In this document: in pieces, positions 7,149 through 13,472 of the stretch
Numbering within the stretch: position 1 is the stretch's first letter
Layout of the letters: every line of letters begins with the position of its first letter
Assembly (NCBI GenBank): GCA_013695055.1
Contig: JACDBF010000069.1
Location: 1-13,472 of the forward strand
DNA from: Actinomycetota bacterium
Lineage (GTDB): Bacteria; Actinomycetota; CADDZG01; WHSQ01
DNA: 13,472 nucleotides
Direction of reading: 5' to 3'
Translations under genes and position numbers: made by a program
Notes under the pieces: generated by a model
Databases searched by the model: none
Told to the model about the DNA's origin: nothing
The model's input: the letters and a program-made list of their open reading frames with translations, nothing else

Positions 7149-7724
7149 CTAGGGGTGTCCCTCGAGTATACGAACAAGCTCGTTAACTGCGTTGTCGAGG
7201 TCGTCGTTGACGACGACGTGGTCGTAGAGCCCTTTCTTCTTGATCTCTTCATAGGCCGCCTGCGCCCTCACCGAGAGTGCCTCGGGCCCCTCGGTCCCCC
7301 GTCCCCTGAGGCGCGCGGCGAGCTCTTCGTGCGAGGGGGGCTCGATGAACACCAGAACCGCTTGCGGGCGAGCTCTCTTTACGGCCAACGCCCCTTGGAT
7401 GTCGAGCTCACAGAGGACGCTGCGCCCGGTCGAGAGCGCCTCGTCGACCGGCTGGCGGAGCGTTCCATAGTAGTTATCGTAGACCCGCGCCGACTCGAGG
7501 AATTCGCCTCGGTCTCTCATCGCGGCGAACTCCGGCTCCGAGATGAAGTGATAGTCGGCGCCCTCGCGCTCCTGGGGTCGCGCTGGGCGCGTGGTCGCCG
7601 ACACCGACAAGAAGACTTCCGGATGTCGGGAGAGAAACGCCCGCACAACCGTGCCCTTTCCCGCCCCCGAGGGGCCGGACACCACGAACAACCGGGCCGC
7701 GGACGCGCGCGGCGGCGGGCCCAT
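7149..7724 (-). CDS. gmk: Guanylate kinase
   Basis: Phosphorylates GMP (and dGMP) to GDP with ATP. The 191 residues show the P-loop GPSGAGKGT (17-25). The GMP-binding region follows with SATTRPARPQEREGADYHF (42-60), GEFLE (73-77) and VYDNYYGT (81-88). ELDIQGA (106-112) carries the Walker B-like acid, and RLRGRGTE (138-145) forms the lid. The ATG at 7722-7724 lies 6 nt after the mihF stop, without a clear Shine-Dalgarno sequence, so translation is probably coupled to mihF. The first ten residues are a non-conserved Pro/Ala-rich leader. Stop is TAG. Confidence 0.97.
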   Translation of the reverse strand: MGPPPRASAARLFVVSGPSGAGKGTVVRAFLSRHPEVFLSVSATTRPARPQEREGADYHFISEPEFAAMRDRGEFLESARVYDNYYGTLRQPVDEALSTGRSVLCELDIQGALAVKRARPQAVLVFIEPPSHEELAARLRGRGTEGPEALSVRAQAAYEEIKKKGLYDHVVVNDDLDNAVNELVRILEGHP

Positions 7725-7730
7725 GCTGGG

Positions 7731-8048
7731 TTATCTGCGGGCGAACTCGCCGAGCAGGTTCTGCTTCTGCTTGGCTCCGAGTCCTCGCATCCGCCTGCTT
7801 TCGGAAATATCGAGGCGCTCCATGATCTTGCGCGCTCGTACCCGGCCCACCCCCGGAAGCGCTTCGAGGACGGTCGAGACCTTCATCTTGCCCACCACCT
7901 GATCCTGGGTGCGATCCAGAAGCTCGTTCAACGTCGTGCGGCCGCTCTTGAGCTGCTCCTTGAGCTCCGCGCGCTTCCGCCGGGCGGCCGCCGCCTTGGC
8001 GAGAGCGTCCCGGCGCTGCTCTTCGGTGAGCGGTGGTGGTAGGGGCAT
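7731..8048 (-). CDS. mihF: Actinobacterial integration host factor (mIHF)
   Basis: A small nucleoid-associated DNA-binding protein of the actinobacterial IHF family, unrelated to the HU/IHF fold of proteobacteria. It has 105 residues. A basic, helix-rich N-terminus (LTEEQRRDALAKAAAARRKR, 7-26) is followed by a helix-hairpin/helix-two-turn-helix-like segment LPGVGRVRARKIMERLDI (64-81). The conserved ending is SRRMRGLGAKQKQNLLGEF (84-102). Position directly before gmk and rpoZ is the usual actinobacterial arrangement. The start ATG (8046-8048) has an excellent Shine-Dalgarno sequence and the gene has its own promoter (separate entries). The strong family-specific C-terminal motif makes the assignment firm. 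Confidence 0.95.
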   Translation of the reverse strand: MPLPPPLTEEQRRDALAKAAAARRKRAELKEQLKSGRTTLNELLDRTQDQVVGKMKVSTVLEALPGVGRVRARKIMERLDISESRRMRGLGAKQKQNLLGEFARR

Positions 8049-8054
8049 GAAGGC

Positions 8055-8069
8055 GACCTCCTCAAGGTC
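8055..8069 (-). promoter_or_regulatory. mihF ribosome binding site inside a small hairpin
   Basis: GAGGAGGT (minus strand, 8056-8063) ends 7 nt before the mihF ATG. It overlaps an inverted repeat, GACCT/AGGTC (8065-8069 with 8055-8059), around a 5-nt loop. The hairpin would tie up most of the Shine-Dalgarno sequence, so translation may be restrained. The stem is short and could be chance. Confidence 0.45.
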
Positions 8070-8138
8070 TCACAGGTAAGGCGAATGATGACTAGAACCC
8101 CCGCCGCTGGGGCCGAGGGGTCAGCCGCGCCGTGCCGG

Positions 8139-8167
8139 ATTATAGGCAGCAAGGCGGTCGCGCGCAA
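8139..8167 (-). promoter_or_regulatory. sigma70/sigmaA-type promoter for mihF-gmk-rpoZ
   Basis: On the minus strand TTGCGC (8162-8167) is separated by exactly 17 nt from a perfect TATAAT (8139-8144). The predicted transcript starts near 8132, giving a leader of about 80 nt. That leader contains a weak ACCCC/GGGGT inverted repeat (8117-8121 with 8097-8101). It lies within the 174-nt gap between pyrE and mihF, the largest gene-free stretch in the window and the only gap with a convincing promoter. I see no convincing terminator for the pyr block there. Confidence 0.7.
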
Positions 8168-8222
8168 AGCCGGCTGGGGCATTCGACCTGATAGGAGGCC
8201 CTTTCTGGGGGATTTTGCCCGG

Positions 8223-8819
8223 TCAGTCGAGCGACTTGCCGCTCGGCCGGCTGCTGCCCGGGTCCTCGAGCGGCTCGCCCGAAGCGCACAGCGGGCAGAC
8301 CTCCGGAGGCCACGCGTCGGCCTGGAGGCGGAGCAACGCCCGGAAGGGCGCGCCCAGACCGAGCTCCGCGCGGGGCCCTCCGCTGCGGTCGATGAGCGCC
8401 CCCACACCTTCGATCCGCGCGCCCGCTAGTCGCAGCAGGGCGACGACCTCGGCCGCCGAGCCCCCAGTCGTGACGACGTCTTCGACCACCAGGACGCGTT
8501 CGTGAGGCTCCAGCCTGAAGCCGCGGCGAAAGCTCATGACGCCGTCGACCCGTTCGGCGAAGATGAAGCGGACGTTCGCAGCCAGCGCGGTCGTGAAGCC
8601 GAGCAGCAGCGCGCCCACCGCCGGGCTCGCCACGACATCGAAGCCGGAATCGAACAAGGCCGCCACGGCGGCTCCCAGCCTGCGGGCATCCTGGGGCTGC
8701 TCGAGCACCCGGAACTTCTGGACGTAAACATCGGAGTGGAGCCCGGAGGACAGCGCGAAGTGGCCGCGCCGGACCGCCCCACGCGCCGCCACCATGGCTT
8801 CGAGCTCGTCCGGCTTCAC
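8223..8819 (-). CDS. pyrE: Orotate phosphoribosyltransferase
   Basis: Transfers phosphoribose from PRPP to orotate, giving OMP in UMP synthesis. It has 198 residues. The PRPP-binding loop VLVVEDVVTTGGSAAEV is at 109-125. The flexible-loop region is FAERVDGVMSFRRGFRLE (87-104), and the N-terminal FALSSGLHSDVYV (21-33) matches the family SGxxSxxYx segment. A C-terminal WPPEVCPLCASGEPL (170-184) has a CxxC pair, a feature I recall from one subgroup of this family; zinc binding is possible but unproven. The start is GTG (8817-8819), overlapping the pyrF stop as GTGA, so it is coupled to pyrF. It is the last gene of the pyrimidine block. Confidence 0.95.
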   Translation of the reverse strand: MKPDELEAMVAARGAVRRGHFALSSGLHSDVYVQKFRVLEQPQDARRLGAAVAALFDSGFDVVASPAVGALLLGFTTALAANVRFIFAERVDGVMSFRRGFRLEPHERVLVVEDVVTTGGSAAEVVALLRLAGARIEGVGALIDRSGGPRAELGLGAPFRALLRLQADAWPPEVCPLCASGEPLEDPGSSRPSGKSLD

Positions 8820-9511
8820 GGGGTCTTCAGCCCCTCGAGGATCGCCCCCGCCGCGGCCGCCGGATCGGTCGCGCCGGTAATCGGACGGCCGACCACCAGC
8901 ATGTCGGCGCCGGCAGCCATGGCCTCTGCGGGCGATCGAGCTCGCATCTGGTCTTGCCGGTCCGCCCCAGGGAGCCGGACGCCCGGCACCACCAGGAGCG
9001 GACCGGCAGCGTCCGAGGGGCCGAAGCGCGCCCGCAGAGCGCTCACTTCAAGGGACGAGCACACCAGGCCCGAAGCTCCTCCGGCGACGGCCAGCTCCCC
9101 CAGACGCAACGCGGCCGTCTGGGCCGACCCAGCGACGCCTATGTCCGCCAGCGAGTGGTCGTCGAGGCTCGTCAAGACCGTTACCGCCAAGATCTTGAGC
9201 TCTTCGGGAGCAGATGCGACCGCCGCGTCGATCATCCGCCGGCCACCTGATGCGTGCACGGTGAGGTAGGCCGCTCCGAGCCCGGCCACCGCCTCGACAG
9301 CGCCGGCGACTTGCGCTGGGATGTCGTGCAATTTGAGGTCAACGAACACGGGCGCGCGACTCGACACCTCAGACACGAACTCGGGCCCGAGCGCGGCGAA
9401 TGTGGTCGCGCCGATCTTGTAAGTGCCTACGTAGGCGCTGGTCGACTCAACGAGATCGAGAGCGCGCCGTGCGTCGGTCGTATCGAGCGCGAGACACAAT
9501 GAGCCTTTCAA
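8816..9511 (-). CDS. pyrF: Orotidine 5'-phosphate decarboxylase, type 1
   Basis: Decarboxylates OMP to UMP, the last step of de novo synthesis. The 231 residues form a TIM barrel with catalytic tetrad candidates Lys32 (YKIG), Asp58, Lys60 and Asp63 in DLKLHDIP (58-65). Phosphate-binding VVPGVR (174-179) and VVGRPIT (206-212) are present. The DLKxHDIP motif and length put it with the E. coli-type enzymes, not the longer type 2 enzymes (KRGDIG motif) of mycobacteria. The start is TTG at 9509-9511, forming TTGA with the pyrD stop. A second TTG four codons in is a less likely start because it would trim the first strand. Confidence 0.96.
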   Translation of the reverse strand: MKGSLCLALDTTDARRALDLVESTSAYVGTYKIGATTFAALGPEFVSEVSSRAPVFVDLKLHDIPAQVAGAVEAVAGLGAAYLTVHASGGRRMIDAAVASAPEELKILAVTVLTSLDDHSLADIGVAGSAQTAALRLGELAVAGGASGLVCSSLEVSALRARFGPSDAAGPLLVVPGVRLPGADRQDQMRARSPAEAMAAGADMLVVGRPITGATDPAAAAGAILEGLKTP

Positions 9512-10443
9512 TCGTGATGCTTCAGAGATCCGATGATGCCTTGTAGAGAATCGATGCCGCGCGCGCGCATATAAGCGCGCAGGCCTTCAATGATCTCCGG
9601 GATCGATCGGGGGTTGACGAAGTTCGCGGTTCCGACCGCGATCGCAGAGGCGCCGGCCACCAACATCTCGAGCGCGTCATCCGCCGATGCAACTCCACCC
9701 TGGCCGATGATCGGAACCTCGGGAAAAGCGGTGTGGACTTCGTGAACCGCACGCACTGCGATCGGCCGAATAGCGGGCCCGGATAGCCCGCCCACGCCGC
9801 CTGCGAGCTGAGGCCGGCGCGTCTCCACGTCGATGGACATCCCAAAGACGGTGTTGATTAGGGAAAGCCCGTCGGCGCCGGCTTCCAGCACCGCGCCGGC
9901 GATCTCGGCGATCGAGGTGACGTTCGGGGACAGCTTCGGGAACAACGGCAGCTTAGGTATCGACTTGCGAACTCCGGCTACGACCGCGGCCGCCGGGCCG
10001 GGCGCGTGGGCGAACATGTTGTCGCGATCCTCGAGGTTCGGGCAGGAGATATTGATCTCGATGGCCGCGACTCCTCGGCCTCCCGTCCGCAGCTTGCGGG
10101 CCACTTGGACGAACTCCTCGACGGTGTTTCCGGCGATCGACGCGATCACCGTGACGTCTTGCTTTCTCAGCCACGGAAGCTCTTCGGCGATGAAGTGGTC
10201 GACGCCCTTGTTCTGAATGCCGATGGCATTGAGCATCCCAGACGGCGTCTCGCACATACGGGGCGTCGCCTTACCTTTCCACGGGGCGAGCGTCATAGAT
10301 TTCACGATGACGCCCCCAAGCGCCGAAAGGTCCACCAGCTCCGCGGCCTCGCGCCCCGAGCCGAAAGTACCGGATGCCGCCAGCACCGGCGCGCTCAACT
10401 CGAGGCCGGCGAGCGTTGTCGAGACGTCGGGCGACGCGCCCAT
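9508..10443 (-). CDS. pyrD: Dihydroorotate dehydrogenase, class 1B catalytic subunit
   Basis: Oxidises dihydroorotate to orotate with FMN, passing electrons to NAD through PyrK. The 311-residue protein, starting at the ATG 10441-10443, has the family N-terminus TTLAGLELSAPVLAASGTFG. The FMN/substrate segment is KSMTLAPWKGKATPRM, followed by GMLNAIGIQNKG. The active-site base is Cys134 in NISCPN (131-136), and Cys rather than Ser is the class 1 signature. IIGQGGV and VGTANF bind the FMN phosphate near the end. The frame stays open upstream to 10746, but that stretch is Arg rich, unlike any PyrD, and lies inside pyrK. The ATG overlaps the pyrK stop by one base (TGATG), so coupling is expected. 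The pyrK neighbour confirms class 1B. Confidence 0.96.
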   Translation of the reverse strand: MGASPDVSTTLAGLELSAPVLAASGTFGSGREAAELVDLSALGGVIVKSMTLAPWKGKATPRMCETPSGMLNAIGIQNKGVDHFIAEELPWLRKQDVTVIASIAGNTVEEFVQVARKLRTGGRGVAAIEINISCPNLEDRDNMFAHAPGPAAAVVAGVRKSIPKLPLFPKLSPNVTSIAEIAGAVLEAGADGLSLINTVFGMSIDVETRRPQLAGGVGGLSGPAIRPIAVRAVHEVHTAFPEVPIIGQGGVASADDALEMLVAGASAIAVGTANFVNPRSIPEIIEGLRAYMRARGIDSLQGIIGSLKHHD

Positions 10444-11372
10444 CAATTCCCCGGAGGCGCGTGCTCGCCCGTCGAGTCGACGACCACGCCTTGTCTCGCA
10501 GGCGTGCCGCCGGGCGATAGCTCGGATTGGCCCGAGGACACGATGTCGGTGGCGGCGTCCCACACCACCGAGGCGCCGTTGAAAACGGGTCCGTCCGTGC
10601 AAGAGCGCTGGTAAGAGATCTCCGCTGCGTTTCCTCGACGCGACTTTCCCGGCCTGACCGGAATGACGCAAGTCATGCACACTCCAAAACCGCACCCCAT
10701 CAGCTCTTCTACCGCGACCTGCACCGGAGCTTTCTTGTCGACGCAAACGCCCGCTACCGCGGCGAGCATGGGATGGGGTCCGCAGGTGTAGACGACATCC
10801 GACTCACACCGGTCGATCATCTCGGAGAGCGCGTCGGTGACCCTTCCCTTCTCGCCGGCGCTCCCGTCATCGGTGGTGATTCGATACACGGACGCCAGTC
10901 TGCGCACGTCGATGGGATTGAGAAGCAGCCGGGAGGAACGGGCGCCGAGAATGACGTCCACTCGATGCCCGTCGTTACGCAGCTCATCGGCAAGGAAGAA
11001 CAGCGGAGCTGCCCCGATGCCTCCTCCCACGAGCAAGCAGTGCGCCCGGTTCTTGGGGAGCGTGAAGCCGCGCCCCAAGGGGCCCATGAGATCGACGATC
11101 GAGTGCGAGCGAAGCTCGGAGAGGTATCTCGTTCCGGGCCCCCGGAGATCGAAGACGATCTCGATCGTCGATGCCCAGCCCCCGCGCTTGTGAACGCGAT
11201 AGACAGAAAAGGGCCGCCTCAATATGAACGAGCGGTCCCGGCCACAGCGAATGTTGATGAACTGACCCGGGACGACGCGTTCACCTATATCGGGGGCGAC
11301 GATCGTTAGAGAGTGAAACGCGTCCCCATACTTCTTGTGGGAAAGAATCTCTCCTGAAGACATGCGCATCAT
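10443..11372 (-). CDS. pyrK: Dihydroorotate dehydrogenase electron transfer subunit
   Basis: FAD and [2Fe-2S] subunit that carries electrons from PyrD FMN to NAD. Numbering from the ATG at 11370-11372, the FAD site RRPFS is at 52-56 and GPLGRGF at 97-103. The nucleotide-binding LLVGGGIGAAP is at 113-123 and TCGPHPML at 196-203. Iron-sulfur cysteines are C227, C232, C235 (CGFGVCMTC) and C258 (SCTDGPVF). The chosen start forms ATGA with the carB stop; ATGs at 11369 and 11363 are alternatives. The open frame continues upstream to 11501 but is His/Arg rich and lies inside carB. At 309 residues it is longer than the common 260-280, because of a Gly/Ser/Pro-rich tail of about 40 residues after the cluster domain. 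Confidence 0.94.
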   Translation of the reverse strand: MMRMSSGEILSHKKYGDAFHSLTIVAPDIGERVVPGQFINIRCGRDRSFILRRPFSVYRVHKRGGWASTIEIVFDLRGPGTRYLSELRSHSIVDLMGPLGRGFTLPKNRAHCLLVGGGIGAAPLFFLADELRNDGHRVDVILGARSSRLLLNPIDVRRLASVYRITTDDGSAGEKGRVTDALSEMIDRCESDVVYTCGPHPMLAAVAGVCVDKKAPVQVAVEELMGCGFGVCMTCVIPVRPGKSRRGNAAEISYQRSCTDGPVFNGASVVWDAATDIVSSGQSELSPGGTPARQGVVVDSTGEHAPPGN

Positions 11373-13472
11373 GTCTCTGCACCTAGCTCTGCAGGCACAC
11401 TGGCCAGATAGGACTGGAGACTGCGCGCGTCGAGCTCGCCGGCGATCAGAGCCTCGATGCCTTGCACCGCGGCCGCCATCCCTGCCATCGTGGTGATGCA
11501 CGGCACCCCCGTCTCGACCGCGGCCGAGCGAATCAAGTAGCCGTCCGTGCGTGCATCCTTGCCGAACGGCGTGTTGAAGACCATCTCGATTCCGCCGCTC
11601 GCCAGTCTCTCGGTCACGTTGCCGGGTCCTTCCGACACCTTTGGGATCACCTCTACGCGGACCCCGGCGCGACTGAGAACTCGCGCGGTTCCGCTCGTCG
11701 CGAGGAGCTCGAAGCCGAGATCTTGGAGCCGTTTGGCGGGAAAGATCACCGCCCGCTTGTCGCGGTTGCTCACCGAGATGAAAACGGACCCCTTCATAGG
11801 CAGTGCGACTCCGGCCGCCAGCTCCGCCTTTGCGAATGCGCTTCCGAAGTTTCGAGCGATCCCCATTACCTCCCCGGTCGACCGCATCTCGGGGCCCAGC
11901 ACCGTGTCGACTCCGGGAAAGCGGTCGAAGGGCATGACCGCTTCCTTCACGGCGATATGCGCGAGGCCCTCGTGCCCCACCCGACGGTGGGGCAGCAGTC
12001 CTTCGGCCCTCAATTCCTCGAGTGGCGCGCCCACCATCACCCGTGCCGCCGCCTTAGCCAACGCCACCCCGGTCACTTTGGAAACGAACGGCACGGTTCG
12101 AGAGGCGCGCGGGTTGGCCTCGAGCACATAGACCCGCTCATCCTTAACCGCAAACTGCACGTTTAGAAGTCCCACGACTCCGAGCGCCTCGGCTAGCGAG
12201 CGGCTGTGAGCGATGACGGTCTGGATTTGGTCCTCCCCGAGGGTCAGGGGAGGCAGCGCGCACGCGGAGTCGCCGGAGTGAATGCCCGCCTCCTCGATGT
12301 GCTCGAGAACTCCCCCCACGTACAGATCGGTCCCGTCGTAGAGGACGTCGCAGTCGACCTCGACCGCGCCCTCGAGAAATCGGTCGATCAACACGGGGTG
12401 GTTCGCCGAGACCCGGGTCGCATCTTTCATGTAGCGCTCGAGGGAGAACCGCTCGTAGACGATCTCCATCGCCCGGCCCCCGAGCACGTAGGAGGGCCTT
12501 ACCAGCACTGGGTAGCCGATGGTATCGGCGACCGCCGTTGCCTCGCCTGCCGAGCGAGCAATTCCGTTGGGAGGGTGCGGGAGCCTCAGGTCGGCGAGCA
12601 CCGCCCCGAAGCGCTCACGGTCTTCGGCGCGATCGATGGCGTCGGGGGAGGTCCCGAGGATGCGAGCTCCCGCTCCCTGGAGCGCGCCCGCGAGCGCGAG
12701 CGGCGTCTGGCCGCCAAGCTGCACGATGACTCCAAAGGGGCGCTCACGCTCGATGACATTCATAACGTCTTCGAAAGTGAGCGGTTCAAGATAGAGCCGA
12801 TCGGACGTGTCGTAGTCGGTGGACACGGTCTCCGGATTGCAGTTGACCATCACCGTCTCGAAACCTGCGGCTCGCAGTGCGAAGGCTGCGTGCACACAGC
12901 AGTAGTCGAATTCGATGCCTTGCCCGATGCGATTCGGCCCCGATCCCAAGATGACGACCTTCGGGCGAACGCCGGCGCGCACCTCGTCCTCGTCCTCGTA
13001 GGTCGAGTAGTAGTAGGGAGTGTGGGCTTCGAACTCCCCCGCGCAGGTGTCGACGGTCTTGTAAGTCGGCACGATGTCGAGCGCGATCCTCCGCGCCCGG
13101 AGCTCGGCTTCACCGCAATCGACGGCCTCGGCGAGCTGACCATCCGAGAAACCCATTCGCTTTGCCGCTCGCAAAGTCGCTCGATCCAGGTCCGCGAGGG
13201 AACCGAGGCTCGATAGGCGCGAGTGATGTGACGCGAGTGCCGCAATCTGATCGACGAACCAGGGATCGATGGTGCTGCGTCGAGCTGCTTCGTCCGGATC
13301 CATGCCGCTCCGCAGCGCGCTCGTGAGTGTATGCAGGCGGTGCTCCAGCGGCCGTTCGAGGGTGGCGGCAATGCTTTCGAGGCTTTCGCTCCGGGCGGCG
13401 GGTCCGAAGAGGTCCACATCTCGCTCGAGGGACCGCAAGCCTTTGCACAGCGCTTCAGAGAAGGTCCTCCCG
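11369..13472 (-). CDS. carB: Carbamoyl phosphate synthase large subunit, C-terminal two thirds (5' end cut by window)
   Basis: Makes carbamoyl phosphate from bicarbonate, ammonia (from CarA) and two ATP. It is open to the window edge with no start; about 700 codons are visible, and roughly 375 N-terminal residues by comparison with E. coli lie outside. The first complete codons read GRTFSEAL, matching the E. coli MAIGRTQQESL region. Then come the oligomerisation domain (visible residues about 12-160), the second ATP-grasp half opening with LGSGPNRIGQGIEFDY (175-190) and GGQTPLALA, and EANPRASRTVPFVSK near 450-465. The C-terminal allosteric MGS-like domain (about 560-680) includes LLATSGTARVL and PKVSEG, where UMP or ornithine binds in relatives. 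It overlaps pyrK by 4 nt. Confidence 0.97.
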   Translation of the reverse strand, partial: GRTFSEALCKGLRSLERDVDLFGPAARSESLESIAATLERPLEHRLHTLTSALRSGMDPDEAARRSTIDPWFVDQIAALASHHSRLSSLGSLADLDRATLRAAKRMGFSDGQLAEAVDCGEAELRARRIALDIVPTYKTVDTCAGEFEAHTPYYYSTYEDEDEVRAGVRPKVVILGSGPNRIGQGIEFDYCCVHAAFALRAAGFETVMVNCNPETVSTDYDTSDRLYLEPLTFEDVMNVIERERPFGVIVQLGGQTPLALAGALQGAGARILGTSPDAIDRAEDRERFGAVLADLRLPHPPNGIARSAGEATAVADTIGYPVLVRPSYVLGGRAMEIVYERFSLERYMKDATRVSANHPVLIDRFLEGAVEVDCDVLYDGTDLYVGGVLEHIEEAGIHSGDSACALPPLTLGEDQIQTVIAHSRSLAEALGVVGLLNVQFAVKDERVYVLEANPRASRTVPFVSKVTGVALAKAAARVMVGAPLEELRAEGLLPHRRVGHEGLAHIAVKEAVMPFDRFPGVDTVLGPEMRSTGEVMGIARNFGSAFAKAELAAGVALPMKGSVFISVSNRDKRAVIFPAKRLQDLGFELLATSGTARVLSRAGVRVEVIPKVSEGPGNVTERLASGGIEMVFNTPFGKDARTDGYLIRSAAVETGVPCITTMAGMAAAVQGIEALIAGELDARSLQSYLASVPAELGAET

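Noticed and set aside
6885..8042. Plus-strand open frame spanning rpoZ, gmk and mihF
   Set aside because: It runs antisense through three confidently identified genes and their gaps; no recognisable protein features.
8168..8222. Terminator after pyrE
   Set aside because: Only short GC-rich partial pairings are visible, with no stable stem followed by U residues.
10444..10746. N-terminal extension of PyrD
   Set aside because: The frame is open but its translation is Arg rich and unlike PyrD, and it lies inside pyrK coding sequence; the ATG at 10443 gives the correct family N-terminus.
11373..11501. N-terminal extension of PyrK
   Set aside because: His/Arg-rich shadow of the 3' end of carB; the ATGA overlap start at 11372 is better.
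12206..13216. Plus-strand open frame opposite carB
   Set aside because: Antisense to the ATP-grasp region of carB, with no motifs or plausible start signals.

Overview
The window is about 13.5 kb of GC-rich chromosome in which every recognisable gene lies on the minus strand, so transcription runs from high to low coordinates. Gene order and protein features point to an Actinomycetota (actinobacterial) genome: an actinobacterial-type integration host factor (mIHF) followed by gmk-rpoZ-coaBC, then metK-priA-def-fmt, with a PriA that has lost its Walker A motif. The pyrimidine genes are not those of typical Actinomycetia such as Mycobacterium or Streptomyces. They encode a class 1B dihydroorotate dehydrogenase with its PyrK partner and an E. 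coli-type (type 1) PyrF, so I infer a deep-branching, non-Actinomycetia lineage. No mobile element, CRISPR array, tRNA or rRNA is visible.

Layout in the direction of transcription. (1) 13472-8223, a pyrimidine block: carB (5' end outside the window), pyrK, pyrD, pyrF, pyrE. These are packed with 1-4 nt stop/start overlaps and presumably form one translationally coupled operon for steps from carbamoyl phosphate to UMP. (2) 8222-8049, a 174-nt gap with a good sigma70-type promoter (perfect TATAAT, 17-nt spacer) driving the next block. (3) 8048-6888, mihF-gmk-rpoZ: nucleoid/DNA architecture, GMP to GDP, and the RNA polymerase omega subunit. (4) 6808-5591, coaBC, whose start is anomalous: an in-frame TAG sits where codon 2 would be expected. 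(5) 5525-3969, a citrate synthase carrying two N-terminal CBS domains, inserted between coaBC and metK. (6) 3968-3872, a 97-nt leader with a nested, riboswitch-like fold directly upstream of metK. (7) 3871-1, metK-priA-def-fmt, with the fmt 3' end outside the window.

How the parts fit: the first half makes pyrimidines and feeds purine monophosphate into GDP. The second half makes CoA (coaBC), uses acetyl-CoA (citrate synthase) and makes S-adenosylmethionine from Met and ATP (metK). It then handles replication restart (priA) and N-formyl-Met initiation and processing (fmt, def). CBS domains are adenosyl-ligand sensors in many proteins, so a CBS-gated citrate synthase beside CoA and SAM genes suggests entry into the TCA cycle tuned by AMP/ATP or SAM; this is inference.

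Most worth a second look are the CBS-citrate synthase fusion, the structured metK leader with two competing copies of one pairing arm, the in-frame stop at the start of coaBC, and the CTG start of fmt.
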